A DNA stretch of 11,896 bases from Stephanodiscus triporus (taxonomy: Eukaryota > Bacillariophyta > Thalassiosirophyceae > Thalassiosirales > Thalassiosiraceae). Position 1 is the first letter of the stretch. Each line of letters starts with the position of its first letter. This document shows, piece by piece, positions 1 to 9,300 of this stretch. The position numbers were made by a program, and so were the translations under genes. The stretch is from the NCBI GenBank assembly GCA_036939755.1, contig JALLAZ010004410.1, forward strand, positions 1 through 11,896. The letters are read 5' to 3'. The notes under the pieces are model-generated. The model had not been told where the DNA came from. It was given only the letters and a program-made list of their open reading frames with translations, and did no database searches.

Positions 1-207
1 CGGATTCTCCATGGTTCATCGGTACGGGCGAAAACCTAGTGGTGAGGAAGTGAGCATTAAGGACAGACCAAACAGCGTCCCCCTATTCGTACGATATCGC
101 GCGTTCCCGCCAAGGTCAAGCGAACGCCCGCAACCAATCAAAAATTAATTCGTAAAACGCGTGACTTCTTCGCCCGCTAGTGCGAGAGCAAACAAACGAA
201 AACGACG
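1..207 (+). promoter_or_regulatory. 5' flank and likely promoter of the L1-domain gene
   Basis: No coding frame is convincing here. The stretch contains TTCCCGCC at 104-111, which resembles an E2F/DP site, and CCAAT at 134-138 followed by an A/T-rich run. Both lie within about 105 bases of the first ATG, as expected for a proximal promoter of a growth-linked ribosome-assembly gene. I see no clear TATA box. The motif matches are short and could be chance. Confidence 0.3.
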
Positions 208-1842
208 ATGAAACAAACAATGGGATCCGACATGAATCAATCCGCGGTCGTTGTCGGCGTCGACGGCGAACTGACCGATCGCGCCTTACGCGCCCTGCTC
301 AAACATCACGATTCGTCCCCCCCCGCGACCGCGACCGCCGCCGACGTCGACGCCAAGAACGGGAAGAAGGAACAGCTCCTCGGGAACGACCTCGACGTTC
401 AGGTCCAATTCACCCTCGTGCGCGTTCCGGGGAATTCCGGCCCGAGGCCCATCCGTATCGACATCCCCCATCCTCTCGTCAACGTCGGCGACAACGACTA
501 CGACGATTGTCTCCGCGACGTCGAGGCGTGCATCATCGTCAAGGACGCGTCGAAGCCGTGGGTGCAGGACATGATATCGCGCTTCCCCTCCCAGCTCGGG
601 TGCATCAAGAAGGTCCTGACATTGCAATCCCTGCGCATCAAGCACAAAACCTTCGAGCAGCGTCGACTCCTCCTCGATCGCTACGACGTCTTCTTCGCCG
701 ACGACAGGATACTACCCATGCTCTCGAAGGCCCTCGGGACAAAATTCTTCGACAGGAAGAAGCAGCCGATACCGGTGAGGCTGTCGAGGGAGGAGGCACT
801 GCCGTTCGCGATAAGGCGATGTCTCGTATCGACGTACATGTACCTGAGCGCGGGCACCTGCCTGACCGTAAAGGCCGGGAACACCGGCATGTCACAATCG
901 AGGCTCCTTGCGAACATCCTGTCCGTTTGTTCCGGCGTCCCGACCAAGGTCCCGAGGAAGTGGTCCAACGTCCGGTCGATATCCATCAAGACAACGAATA
1001 GCGTCGCCCTTCCTATATACAATAAAACGCCAGAGGAACTGGCGCACATCGAGAGGTTGGCCCGGGTGGGGGGGAAGGATCGCGCGAAGGAGGAGGAGGA
1101 GGAAGTTGAAAACGAAGACGATGCCGAGGGGGGTAAGGAGACGATGACGACCAAGGCAAAGGCGGACGTCACCCCGCTGGCGAGGGCGCTGAAGAAGCAG
1201 CAGGCCGTCGAGGTCGAGGAGGACGAAACTTCCAAAAAGAAGAGGAAGGGACCGACGGGAGGCACGACTACTACTCCGACGGCGACGGAGACGAAGGTCG
1301 CGGACGTCCCGAAACCGTCCAAGAAGAAGAGTCGTCCGTCGACGGGCGGAGGAGGAGAGGGTGCGACGACAGATGTCGCGAAGGGAGGAGTTGGGACGGA
1401 AGAGGCGCCGAAATCGTCAAAGAAGAAGCGGGAGGCGGTGGCGGATGCGGCGAAGGGGGGAGTCGGGATGGAGGAGGCGCCGAAATCATCCAAGAAGGTG
1501 CGAAAGGGGACGATCGACGACGATCGACGAAAGTCCGTAGAGCGACGGGAGGCGACAACGGTGAAATCATCGACGACGAAAGAGGCGAAAAGCGAGGACT
1601 TCGTCGCCGCCAAACAATTCGCAGGAGCGAGGGGGGGGTACGTCTTCAGGAAAGGCGATTCGGGCGTCGGATACTACAAGGACGTCCTGCCGGCGGTGGA
1701 TAAGGCCTGGATCGCCGGTCTCGTCAAGACCGGCCGTGGTGGCGGCGGCGGGGGCGGCGGCAGAGGCAATGACGGGGGAAGGAAGAGCATGGGGCATGCG
1801 ATGAAGAGGAAGAAGGGAGGTAATTCCAGGAGGAGTTATTGA
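208..1842 (+). CDS. RSL1D1: Ribosomal L1 domain-containing nucleolar protein (RSL1D1/UTP30-like)
   Basis: The product is 544 residues. The first half is a ribosomal-L1-type domain of the RSL1D1/Utp30/Cic1 branch. Visible signatures are IRIDIPHPL near residue 85, YDVFFADDRILPML near 159-172, PIPV at 187-190, an L1-like segment GNTGMSQSRLLANI near 224-238, and a closing VALPIY near 268. Family members bind pre-rRNA and act in pre-60S or pre-90S assembly in the nucleolus, and they are not stable ribosomal proteins. From about residue 290 the chain becomes a Lys/Glu-rich nuclear tail with several SKKKR-type stretches and a 24-residue tandem repeat. A conserved-looking block follows at about 471-492 (FAGARGGYVFRKGDSGVGYY), then a Gly/Arg-rich end like RNA-binding RGG tails. 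Three in-frame ATGs lie at 208, 220 and 232. I chose the first, but the second has the stronger context (A at -3, G at +4). Codons strongly prefer C or G at the third position. The family call is secure; orthology to RSL1D1 rather than a sister paralogue is inferred. Confidence 0.86.
   Translation: MKQTMGSDMNQSAVVVGVDGELTDRALRALLKHHDSSPPATATAADVDAKNGKKEQLLGNDLDVQVQFTLVRVPGNSGPRPIRIDIPHPLVNVGDNDYDDCLRDVEACIIVKDASKPWVQDMISRFPSQLGCIKKVLTLQSLRIKHKTFEQRRLLLDRYDVFFADDRILPMLSKALGTKFFDRKKQPIPVRLSREEALPFAIRRCLVSTYMYLSAGTCLTVKAGNTGMSQSRLLANILSVCSGVPTKVPRKWSNVRSISIKTTNSVALPIYNKTPEELAHIERLARVGGKDRAKEEEEEVENEDDAEGGKETMTTKAKADVTPLARALKKQQAVEVEEDETSKKKRKGPTGGTTTTPTATETKVADVPKPSKKKSRPSTGGGGEGATTDVAKGGVGTEEAPKSSKKKREAVADAAKGGVGMEEAPKSSKKVRKGTIDDDRRKSVERREATTVKSSTTKEAKSEDFVAAKQFAGARGGYVFRKGDSGVGYYKDVLPAVDKAWIAGLVKTGRGGGGGGGGRGNDGGRKSMGHAMKRKKGGNSRRSY
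1372..1515 (+). repeat. Two-copy 72-bp in-frame tandem repeat in the L1-domain gene
   Basis: Units 1372-1443 and 1444-1515 each encode 24 residues (389-412 and 413-436). Both begin D-V/A-AKGGVG, then T/M-EEAPKSSKK. The DNA is nearly the same in both copies, so the duplication looks recent. A shorter degenerate relative (DVPKPSKKKSRP) lies just upstream, suggesting the tail grew by unit duplication. Each unit adds one acidic and one basic patch. Confidence 0.8.
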
Positions 1843-1857
1843 GGCGTCACACCAACC

Positions 1858-2265
1858 AATATGAATAAAAATAACTGTCCTTATTTTTGAATAGAACGCA
1901 AATAGAAGACTTTCTCTTGCACTTTTGAGCTGCAAGACAACTTTGGACGTTTGGACGTTTTGAAACGTAGGTACATTATTCTCATACTCCAACCCCCAGA
2001 ATTTGTATAACAAATGTTTGGCATACGCGCGAACTCCACAAGGCACTCCGTCATACTCCAACTCCAACTTCCTCAGCTCACTCTCAACCTTAACAACTTC
2101 AACTTCGTCAGTCGCGCGACTTGTTGTCGCGGATCTCATGCTCACGCTCAACCTTTTGATCAACACTTTCAACTCTTCCAAAAGTGTCGTCGCTTTGATT
2201 TTCCAGTCGACGTGGCATAGCTTGACTGTCGACATGGCCGCCATAGCAATGATGAGCTTGTCCAA
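1858..2265 (-). other. Weak open reading frame or gene relic of unknown function
   Basis: A minus-strand frame opens at the ATG at 2265. It stays open past 1858 into the antisense of the upstream gene, stopping at 1567. Only the part outside that gene (about 136 residues) has plausible composition: an amphipathic, Leu/Lys/Glu-rich run (TLLEELKVLIKRL near residue 27) that could form a coiled coil. The two halves of the 12-bp DNA repeat give the related peptides LEYDGVP and LEYENNVP. I do not recognise a family. It may be a gene fragment, an exon of an unmodelled antisense gene, or chance. The continuation beyond 1858 is probably just the shadow of the L1-domain gene. Confidence 0.2.
1864..1869 (+). 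terminator. Putative polyadenylation signal (AATAAA)
   Basis: AATAAA lies 22 bases after the TGA stop of the L1-domain gene, followed by T-rich sequence. The position suits a short 3' UTR. Confidence 0.5.
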
Positions 2266-2398
2266 AGTAAACCCTCATCGTAACAATTACTTGATTCGGG
2301 AGGACCAATGACCGATGATGGGATTTGTGAGCCTGGAAAGGTCGCAAAACCGCTTGATGGTCAGATGATCACAGCGTGAACCTTTCCACAATGGGTGG

Positions 2399-2512
2399 GA
2401 CAGGTAATAGACAGGGTTTTGATGGTTTCCGCCTGAATAAGTAACAGATTGGCGTCGACCGCACAGCATTTTCTTATTTTGACAGGCGTGGACCTTTGAC
2501 AGGTAGTGACAG
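2399..2512 (+). promoter_or_regulatory. Cluster of five GACAGG hexamers upstream of the tail-anchored protein gene
   Basis: GACAGG occurs at 2399, 2410, 2481, 2497 and 2507. The last three are TGACAGG. They end about 92 bases before the ATG at 2604 and all face the same way. TGACAG is the known core of TALE-class homeodomain sites in animals and plants. Whether such a factor acts here is unknown. The count is read from the sequence; function is inference. Confidence 0.25.
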
Positions 2513-2603
2513 GTTTTCACGGGAGAAGGAAAAACTCTCGACATGCCAGTTGAGTAAAAAGTGAAAGTATTACTAAGCTTTTGCGCATCACAATCCCATC
2601 CCA

Positions 2604-3224
2604 ATGTCAACTACACCGATCAAATCGCCATTCAAGTTGAATACCAACATAGTGCCCAGACGCTCTCCTCGTCTGAACCCACCACCCCGTCGTTCTCCTA
2701 GGATCAAAGAACAAAAACAACATCAGGATGAGGTTAAATCACCAAACGTGCCAGACAAGCAATTTGCGGGAATAAATGAGAAGAACGAAGGTTCTCTCCG
2801 GCTCGTCGTCGTTGGTCGCGCAATAATACCCGATGGTTGTTCTCTTGTATCACCGAGGTTCCGAACGACCCCAAAATCCAAGTCCTCAACACCTTCAAGT
2901 GCCCGCTCTCGAATTGATAGTAAAACACCCGAGACTCCCAAATCAGAGTCCTCGACATCCTCGAAATCCACCGTTACATTTCGTAGGACCATTTGTGCTG
3001 TTAAAAATTTCGATGGAGCCGATCCTCCAAGCGATGTACGACGGCGATCTGGCAAAAGATTTTTTATCGAATCTGAGTCCCATGATGATGAGCCCAAACG
3101 CATCAAAAAAATTAGGACTCACACTGCATGGTCGATGGATCAACCAATCTGTGTGTTGACGTTAACAGGCGTAGTGATGATTGCAATCGCCGCTGTTGTT
3201 GTAAAAGTTCGGAAGTGGTTGTAG
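2604..3224 (+). CDS. Basic Ser/Pro-rich protein with C-terminal membrane anchor
   Basis: This 206-residue protein belongs to no family I recognise. The N-terminus has two RRSPR motifs (residues 19-23 and 29-33) separated by NPPP, a form common in DNA- or chromatin-associated nuclear proteins. The middle is rich in Ser, Thr, Pro and Lys, with many SP and TP dipeptides (SPFK, SPRF, TPKS, TPETPK) that would suit proline-directed kinases such as CDKs. A basic patch, KRIKKIR, lies near 164-170. Residues 182-200 (ICVLTLTGVVMIAIAAVVV) form one hydrophobic helix, followed only by KVRKWL, so the protein should be tail-anchored with its bulk in the cytosol or nucleoplasm. There is no signal peptide. 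A nuclear-envelope or ER anchor with a chromatin-facing basic domain is a reasonable guess. It converges on the nucleoporin gene, with 94 bases between the stops. The single ATG with no upstream in-frame alternative supports the start. Confidence 0.6.
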   Translation: MSTTPIKSPFKLNTNIVPRRSPRLNPPPRRSPRIKEQKQHQDEVKSPNVPDKQFAGINEKNEGSLRLVVVGRAIIPDGCSLVSPRFRTTPKSKSSTPSSARSRIDSKTPETPKSESSTSSKSTVTFRRTICAVKNFDGADPPSDVRRRSGKRFFIESESHDDEPKRIKKIRTHTAWSMDQPICVLTLTGVVMIAIAAVVVKVRKWL

Positions 3225-3289
3225 TCGAAGATGTCTGTTTGCAAGCATGTTGTGTTGAGTTATGTTTGCTGATGAGAGGTATTCTAAAC

Positions 3290-3295
3290 TTTATT
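3290..3295 (-). terminator. Putative polyadenylation signal of the nucleoporin gene
   Basis: Read on the minus strand this is AATAAA, 24 bases past the TAA stop at 3321-3319. It sits in an A/T-rich stretch of the 94-base gap (3225-3318) shared with the converging gene, so the two transcripts probably overlap at their 3' ends. Confidence 0.5.
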
Positions 3296-3318
3296 ATATA
3301 TGTAGACCAAAACTTTAA

Positions 3319-6300
3319 TTATGCAAACTCGATCGATGATGATGCCCTTGTCAATCGAAAAGGGCTGCGACGGCCCTGCCGTTTTGTGTTGCTACCCCAG
3401 AAGCTGGTGCTGTCCCAGCCTGCGTTGCTTTGCTGCCATAATTTCATTTCTTCCTCGCGCAGACAAGCCGCCGCCTTTAGCTGGCGTTTCAAATTCTTTC
3501 GTACAGAGTCTACTTCATTCTCACCCAACACAGAAGCTAAGCTTTTGCTTCCGGGGGTATTGAGTGTAGGGCTTTCAGAATTGCTGAATTCGAACAAGTC
3601 AAGCAACTGCATGTTCAGTAGACGGGCGGTGTCGTCATCATACGATTCTTTATCTCTCAGATCATCGTGTAGAAGCACCTCTGTGCACAGCAAAGAGACA
3701 GCACGTTCGGTCACACACTTGATCAGGTTTAGAGAACACTTGTTTGCATTCCCCTTAGATATTGACCCAACATGCCGACACCACTTGAGAGCAAGAATAA
3801 GGTGCCCTAAAGAAGGTAGGCCATGGTTATCAGCTTCGCCAATTGCTGTTGGCCTTGGTTCGTAAGAGAAGATACATCGCTTCTTTGATGTATCTTCCAT
3901 GCCCACAATTGATGACCAGGGAACATGCTGATCAGCTTGTCCCGATTTAAAATACTCCACTGAAATGGTACGAGTTGATCTGTCGCAGCCTATGGAGCGC
4001 GCATATTGAACAGTCTCTTCATGTTGTTGGATGCAATAACGCCGGAATTCTTGCCGTGGACATAATGCGACCTTGGTTCCGGGCCTAATCACTGCTGAAA
4101 CATCAAGACGAGAAGCTTCTTCATTGGAGAAAAAGACGAATGAATCCGATGCAGGATGTGTGTCAGATAGAACACTCAAAGCATTCAACAGGCAATGACC
4201 AGCAACCTGTTCTACTTCGACGATGAGCTTATTGTTCACAAAAATCTGAAAGCTTTTCTCCAAGTCTTTCCCAACTGTAGTTTCAGCAGCTTCCGTTGTT
4301 GCAATGTGAGAATTGGTGAAATCCTGGGCAGTGGCAAGAATGCAACAACTATGAGCAAAATGAGCATTACATATTGCCTCATGACGGGCATTTGGAATAC
4401 CCTCTGCCAGCATCGGATGGTCCAACATAGCTGAGGGTTCCATTTTAGTGCTGGCACTGGACAACGCCAAAAACAGCTCCCGTGCAGTCCCAATAGAGCC
4501 CAGAAATAAAGACATGATTTTGGTCAACTCAAGACTTGTTGACAGGACCCTTTCATAGATATCACTGCATTGGCTGACAAAATGAATCTTAATGTCCCCT
4601 TTGCAGAGTTCAGAAAACAGGGAAGAGATGTCTGAACATTCCTTCAGTAGGTTTGGTGTGAATGCAAACGAAGACGACTGGATACTAGAAAATGATGAAG
4701 ACCTCGTCTTTCCACCTGCCAAGTTGACTTGAGTGCGAGCTTCGCTCCACATTGACGAAAAGCAAGAGAACAATTCACCCTCATAAGTACATACAAAATC
4801 AAAAACCACTGTGGTGACTTGATTAAGTTGGCGTATGATGTGTTCGTCCGCTTTTGCATATGTCTCCACTTGGCGTTTCACTGACCGAATCAGTGTTGAA
4901 AAGACTTGAACGACCTCTCGCCAAATTGAGTGCACCGAGTCTTTCTTCGACAAAGGCCTGTTTTTTCTCGAAGATGATAAATTGCCAGCTTGCATTGAAA
5001 AACTGGTGTAATATCCACGATGGCGAGCAATTGTTACGATTTCCTCATCGGAGGTCGGGGTCCATATTTTGCCAGACGTCTTCCAGAGTGGGATGTCAAT
5101 GAGTGATCTGAAGCACCTATTTTCCACTAAAAGCAGCAGGATGTCGACCACCATCGATCCAGAATCTGTCAAAGTATGAAAGAATGCTGTGATTAAATGA
5201 ACTATATCGACGGCATTGTTGTGAATAATAGAAACCGACTGAGTTGATGCACTAGCATGGACAACCTCGTATGTCAAAGAAGCAATATTTGATGATGCGC
5301 CAAGATGGTATTGGAGAGATTGGATAGCGTGTCTTTCCTTGAGGCATGCAGCGAAGTCGACTCCGTATGTGTAACTTCGATAATCACCCAGCTCTGAACT
5401 CAGCTCTACTGTTGTGGGGGCCAAACGTGAAAGAAGTGACAACGACACTCGGAGCAACTGAAATGAAGCGTTTGCGTCGATATTCTCCGAGGACGGTTCA
5501 AAAGCATACCCATATTTGGCTGGCACGAAGCCATGTTCAGTTACTTCTGCGTCCTCAGCCCCAATCTGCACATACTGCAGTGATTGCAGGGTTTTGACTG
5601 CGAGATCTACAAAGCCGATTCGAAAGTGATTGTATGCCGTTCTGTCTTCACGTGATATTTCTACCTGTGGGAGACTTTCGAATTCTGAAATGAGCACAAG
5701 TGCCGACGTCAGCAGCCTTAAGCGAGTCAAGCACACAGCCTGCTGTTTGAGAGGGGTGCGGGTGAATGTGGTATTTGAGCAGATTAGTGTTCCATCATTA
5801 ACAGAAAAAAAACACACACAAAAGAGAAAATGATATGAGTTGGCTCACTTGATTTGAAGGCGCGACTGAGCCAAGTTGAGTCATCGCAAATATCTTATTG
5901 GTAGACTCGTGGAGACTTCCGATCATCTCTAGGACATTGTGAGGGGCAACTGGTGCACTGTCAGCTGCAACAAAATCTCCTCTGGCTGTGATAGAATACA
6001 AAAGTAACGAACACAGTGCTCCAAAAGGCTCACTATCTCTGCTCTCAAACAAAAAACCTTGGCTTAATAACAGGGACTCCGCAATCATTCTGGATTCTGA
6101 GATCGATGCAAGTGCCTCAATTGTGCTCTCTGAAAGAATTCTTGTTAACATGAAAACCTTTTTGCTCGGGCTTGTCGCAATCATATTCGCGGTAACTACT
6201 TCAGCGAATATCGCCCAAGTTGACGAAAATGACGCTTCAGATCGGGTTAATGCATGTAGAGCATTGCATTGCATGAACGCGTCGGTATTGTCAACGTCAG

Positions 6301-9300
6301 ACACCACTAAAGCTTTTGCAAGACTTTTTGCCGAGCCAAAGGAGCACCAAGACGAAGTGGGTATATCTTCTTCGGGCGGATTTGCATGTAAGAATGACGC
6401 AACATCCCAGTTCGATGAGAATTGAAGCCAAGCAGTTGCCGCCGAGGCTGAAGAGTTGCTGGAGGCTAACATTACCTTCCAGCATTCCATGGGCCCCGAA
6501 TCGAAGAGGTCCTCGACAAATTTGATGCCTCCTTGGGTGCCATGGTTTATTCTAGCATTGGTTTCCATAGTAATAATATCTAAGGATAGCGTCAGAAGAT
6601 CGAGCAAGATGCACTTATGGTTGATCACTGCAGTGGATACCTCATCGTGCATCGAGCTCTTCTCCCCTAAAGACATGATCACCAACAGAAGCGCACGTGT
6701 CAAATCCACTATGTTAGCTACCAGTGAGATCCTCCCGGTATTGTTTGCACTCGTGAGATAGGCTGCTACGGTTCCACAGGCATGTACACTATCCGATTTG
6801 TCATTTCGATTGCATGTGAGTCTGCAGCACGTCCAGAGTTCTGAAATGACCTGAAGACAAGAGCAAGCTAACAAGCAGCGTAAATCGAGTAGCCTATCAT
6901 CTCTCATACTGTCTTGATCTTCGCGTGAGTTGTTCATTTTATCAATGGTGCTTGCAACACACGAGACAATTTTATCGACGAGCCTCCAGTCTTCCTGTTT
7001 TTCACCCCCCAGAAGGATAGCACGAGCTAGGTCTGGCTGGGCTGATACACTGAAGCCTATAGTTTCCAATAAGACTGACGCCATGAGGACCTGCTGTTCC
7101 ATGCCTTCTAAATAAACTTGGGAACTATCGTCACTAACAAGCTTGTCAAAAGTACAAAGTAAGACTTTGAATATGTGATTTCCACCTCCCAATGCAACCC
7201 GCAAGTCAGTGGAGCCCACATAACGTGCATTTTCATATGCGATATATTTAGCAATACTCGTGTGTCTTACGCACATCTTGATAATCTTTGTCGATAATAA
7301 GGCTGTCTTCAAACCCAAATCATCATCGGCAAAATGTGTAAGTCTTGATATCAAGTTCAGGTTTGCGATGTTAAGTGTTATATCGGCAGATTGTGGGTTG
7401 AGAGAAGTGGAAGATACCTTGCTCAATAGCAATGTGCACGGACTATACTGGAGAAGTTTCTGGTCAGGATGACTCTTTGCCAAATCTTCTGCGTGCTGAC
7501 CCCATGCAAGAAGGAGAGAAAGGGCTATGAAACCCACGTCATTCAAATCCGAATCCATGTCTTCCTTTACATCGTGAAGAAGATCATTTGAATGCTCAGC
7601 TGAGTCCTCATGTGCCCTTCTCGCGGACGCCCTTTGCGACGCCCGTTTGGGAGTCACAAACTTCCCCCAAGCGCCGTATTTACTTCCTTGTTTATTCTCC
7701 TGATACTGCATAGCTGCTGAATCCATCGCTTGGGATAGTTCCCTAGACGATAACGTCTTTTTCATTAATGTCAGTGATATTGGCACAGTGGCTAAGAAGA
7801 CGACCGCCTGACCCAAAGGTGTAGAAGATGACAAAGAGTTGATTATGTCATTCCTTATGACAAGTGCAAGACTTCTTACTTCATCATCTTTGTGGAGGTA
7901 AATGATTTGTTTCAGACTAACCAACGTGCCTGTGATAGATGACAGGATGGCGTGGGCGGCAGCCATTTGTACCTTGGACGTTGGGAAAGATGTCTCACCA
8001 CCTGAGACGAATGTCGACAATACATCCAAGGCGACCATGACTCCACCGCCAACAGTCTCGATATGTTCATAAACCTTTCCGGATGAGATAATTCTCGGGT
8101 CAAACGTATTCCGGGTCAGCTGGGATGCAAGACAATTCAAAATTGTCATGGCAGCAAGTGTAATCTCGCCACCGCTGCCACTGGCTACAAAGGGGGAGAA
8201 ACCACTTATGGCATCTACGGTTCCGAAATAATCCCTGCTAGAGGACGCAAAACAAGCACATACCTCCATTTGAAATGCAGCATTGGCACCATACAGCAAA
8301 TCTGCCAACAGATTCAATGCCGATGCAGCGTGTTCGGCGGATTCATGTTCCAAGGCGCTTTGTTTATAGGGCAATACTTTCGATGCTAATTGGAAAATCA
8401 TACGTGGTCCTCCAGAAGCTACGGTCGGGTTATGCAGTGACTTTCGAATCCAGTCCTTTGCCTCCTCTCCACCTAAATAAGCAAGTGTTGAAATTGATTG
8501 AATGACTGCGGTAGCGTAGCGAACAGTACTGCGTTCCTCTGCCAAAGCCTGACCGTTAGCTTCATGCAAAGAAGATACCAACGGTGCCAGTACTGCAACG
8601 ACTGACATGACACTCTCTAGAAATCCCTCAGGCAAGAATTCTGACGTCAAGATGCTTTTCACCATTGAAGGACTCGCACACAATGAAGCAATCAATCGGA
8701 GGAAAGTTGATAATGGCTTGAGATAGTGAATGACAGCTTGTTGTGACCCCTTAGTCTTCAATTCTACCAACGTCAAAACTGCCATGCTGTGCGATGCATC
8801 TAGAAGATAACACATTGGATCGCCACCACCCTTTATTTCTCTGTCCCCAATATTCATGCCATCGCTCTCCTGCTGACAAAAAGCATCCCAATCTGACCAA
8901 AATTGCTCACATAATATTCTTGAATTGCGATGGATCATCGAGGCCAAATCAGAAAGCATGCCAATGTTTTCTACGGCTGAGGGATGAGATTGAAGAGACA
9001 ACAACGACTCATGAAAGGCGCGGATGGTTCCCGAGAGTATCTCCCGGCCGATCGAAGCGTAAACCACCGATGCCGCGTCGCTTACAATCCAATCCTCCAA
9101 AAACATTTCTTCATCATCCCTCAAGGCCAACTGTCTGTTGTGGACTGCCATCTCGAACTCGCCCCCGCTTCAACATGTCTGAGACCAACGCATCGTTCCC
9201 AATCCTGCGCTTCCTGCTCGACTTCCCGACCAAGGGATCTTGAACCATCGATTCCATGACGCGATGCAGGTACGCGAACGCGCCACAATCGTCGTTTGCA

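Larger units (their letters stand above)
1843..2603. other. Intergenic stretch with no well-supported gene
   Basis: These 761 bases separate two plus-strand genes. The base composition drops from GC-rich to near-balanced right after the stop of the L1-domain gene. I see an 8-bp tandem duplication (TTGGACGT at 1943-1950 and 1951-1958), a 12-bp direct repeat (TCATACTCCAAC at 1982-1993 and 2051-2062), a weak minus-strand open frame and a GACAGG cluster. The last two are listed separately. I found no cloverleaf or other RNA gene by eye. Confidence 0.5.

Noticed and set aside
180..1001. Arg-rich plus-strand frame of 273 codons
   Set aside because: It overlaps the L1-domain gene in another frame, and its Arg/Pro-heavy composition is typical of a shadow in GC-rich coding DNA.
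681..1613. Minus-strand Ser-rich frame of 310 codons
   Set aside because: It is the antisense of the Lys-rich tail and L1 domain; its low-complexity Ser/Phe composition gives no family signal.
2287..2610. Cys-containing minus-strand frame of 107 codons
   Set aside because: No recognisable motif or zinc-finger spacing, and it overlaps the likely promoter of the 2604 gene.
3128..3865. Plus-strand 245-codon frame
   Set aside because: It overlaps the tail-anchored gene in another frame and then runs antisense to the nucleoporin C-terminus.
9060..9095. GTAAGC donor-like site on the minus strand near 9085
   Set aside because: The frame reads on through it into VVYASIGREILSG, which fits the NUP188 solenoid, so it is more likely coding than an intron start.
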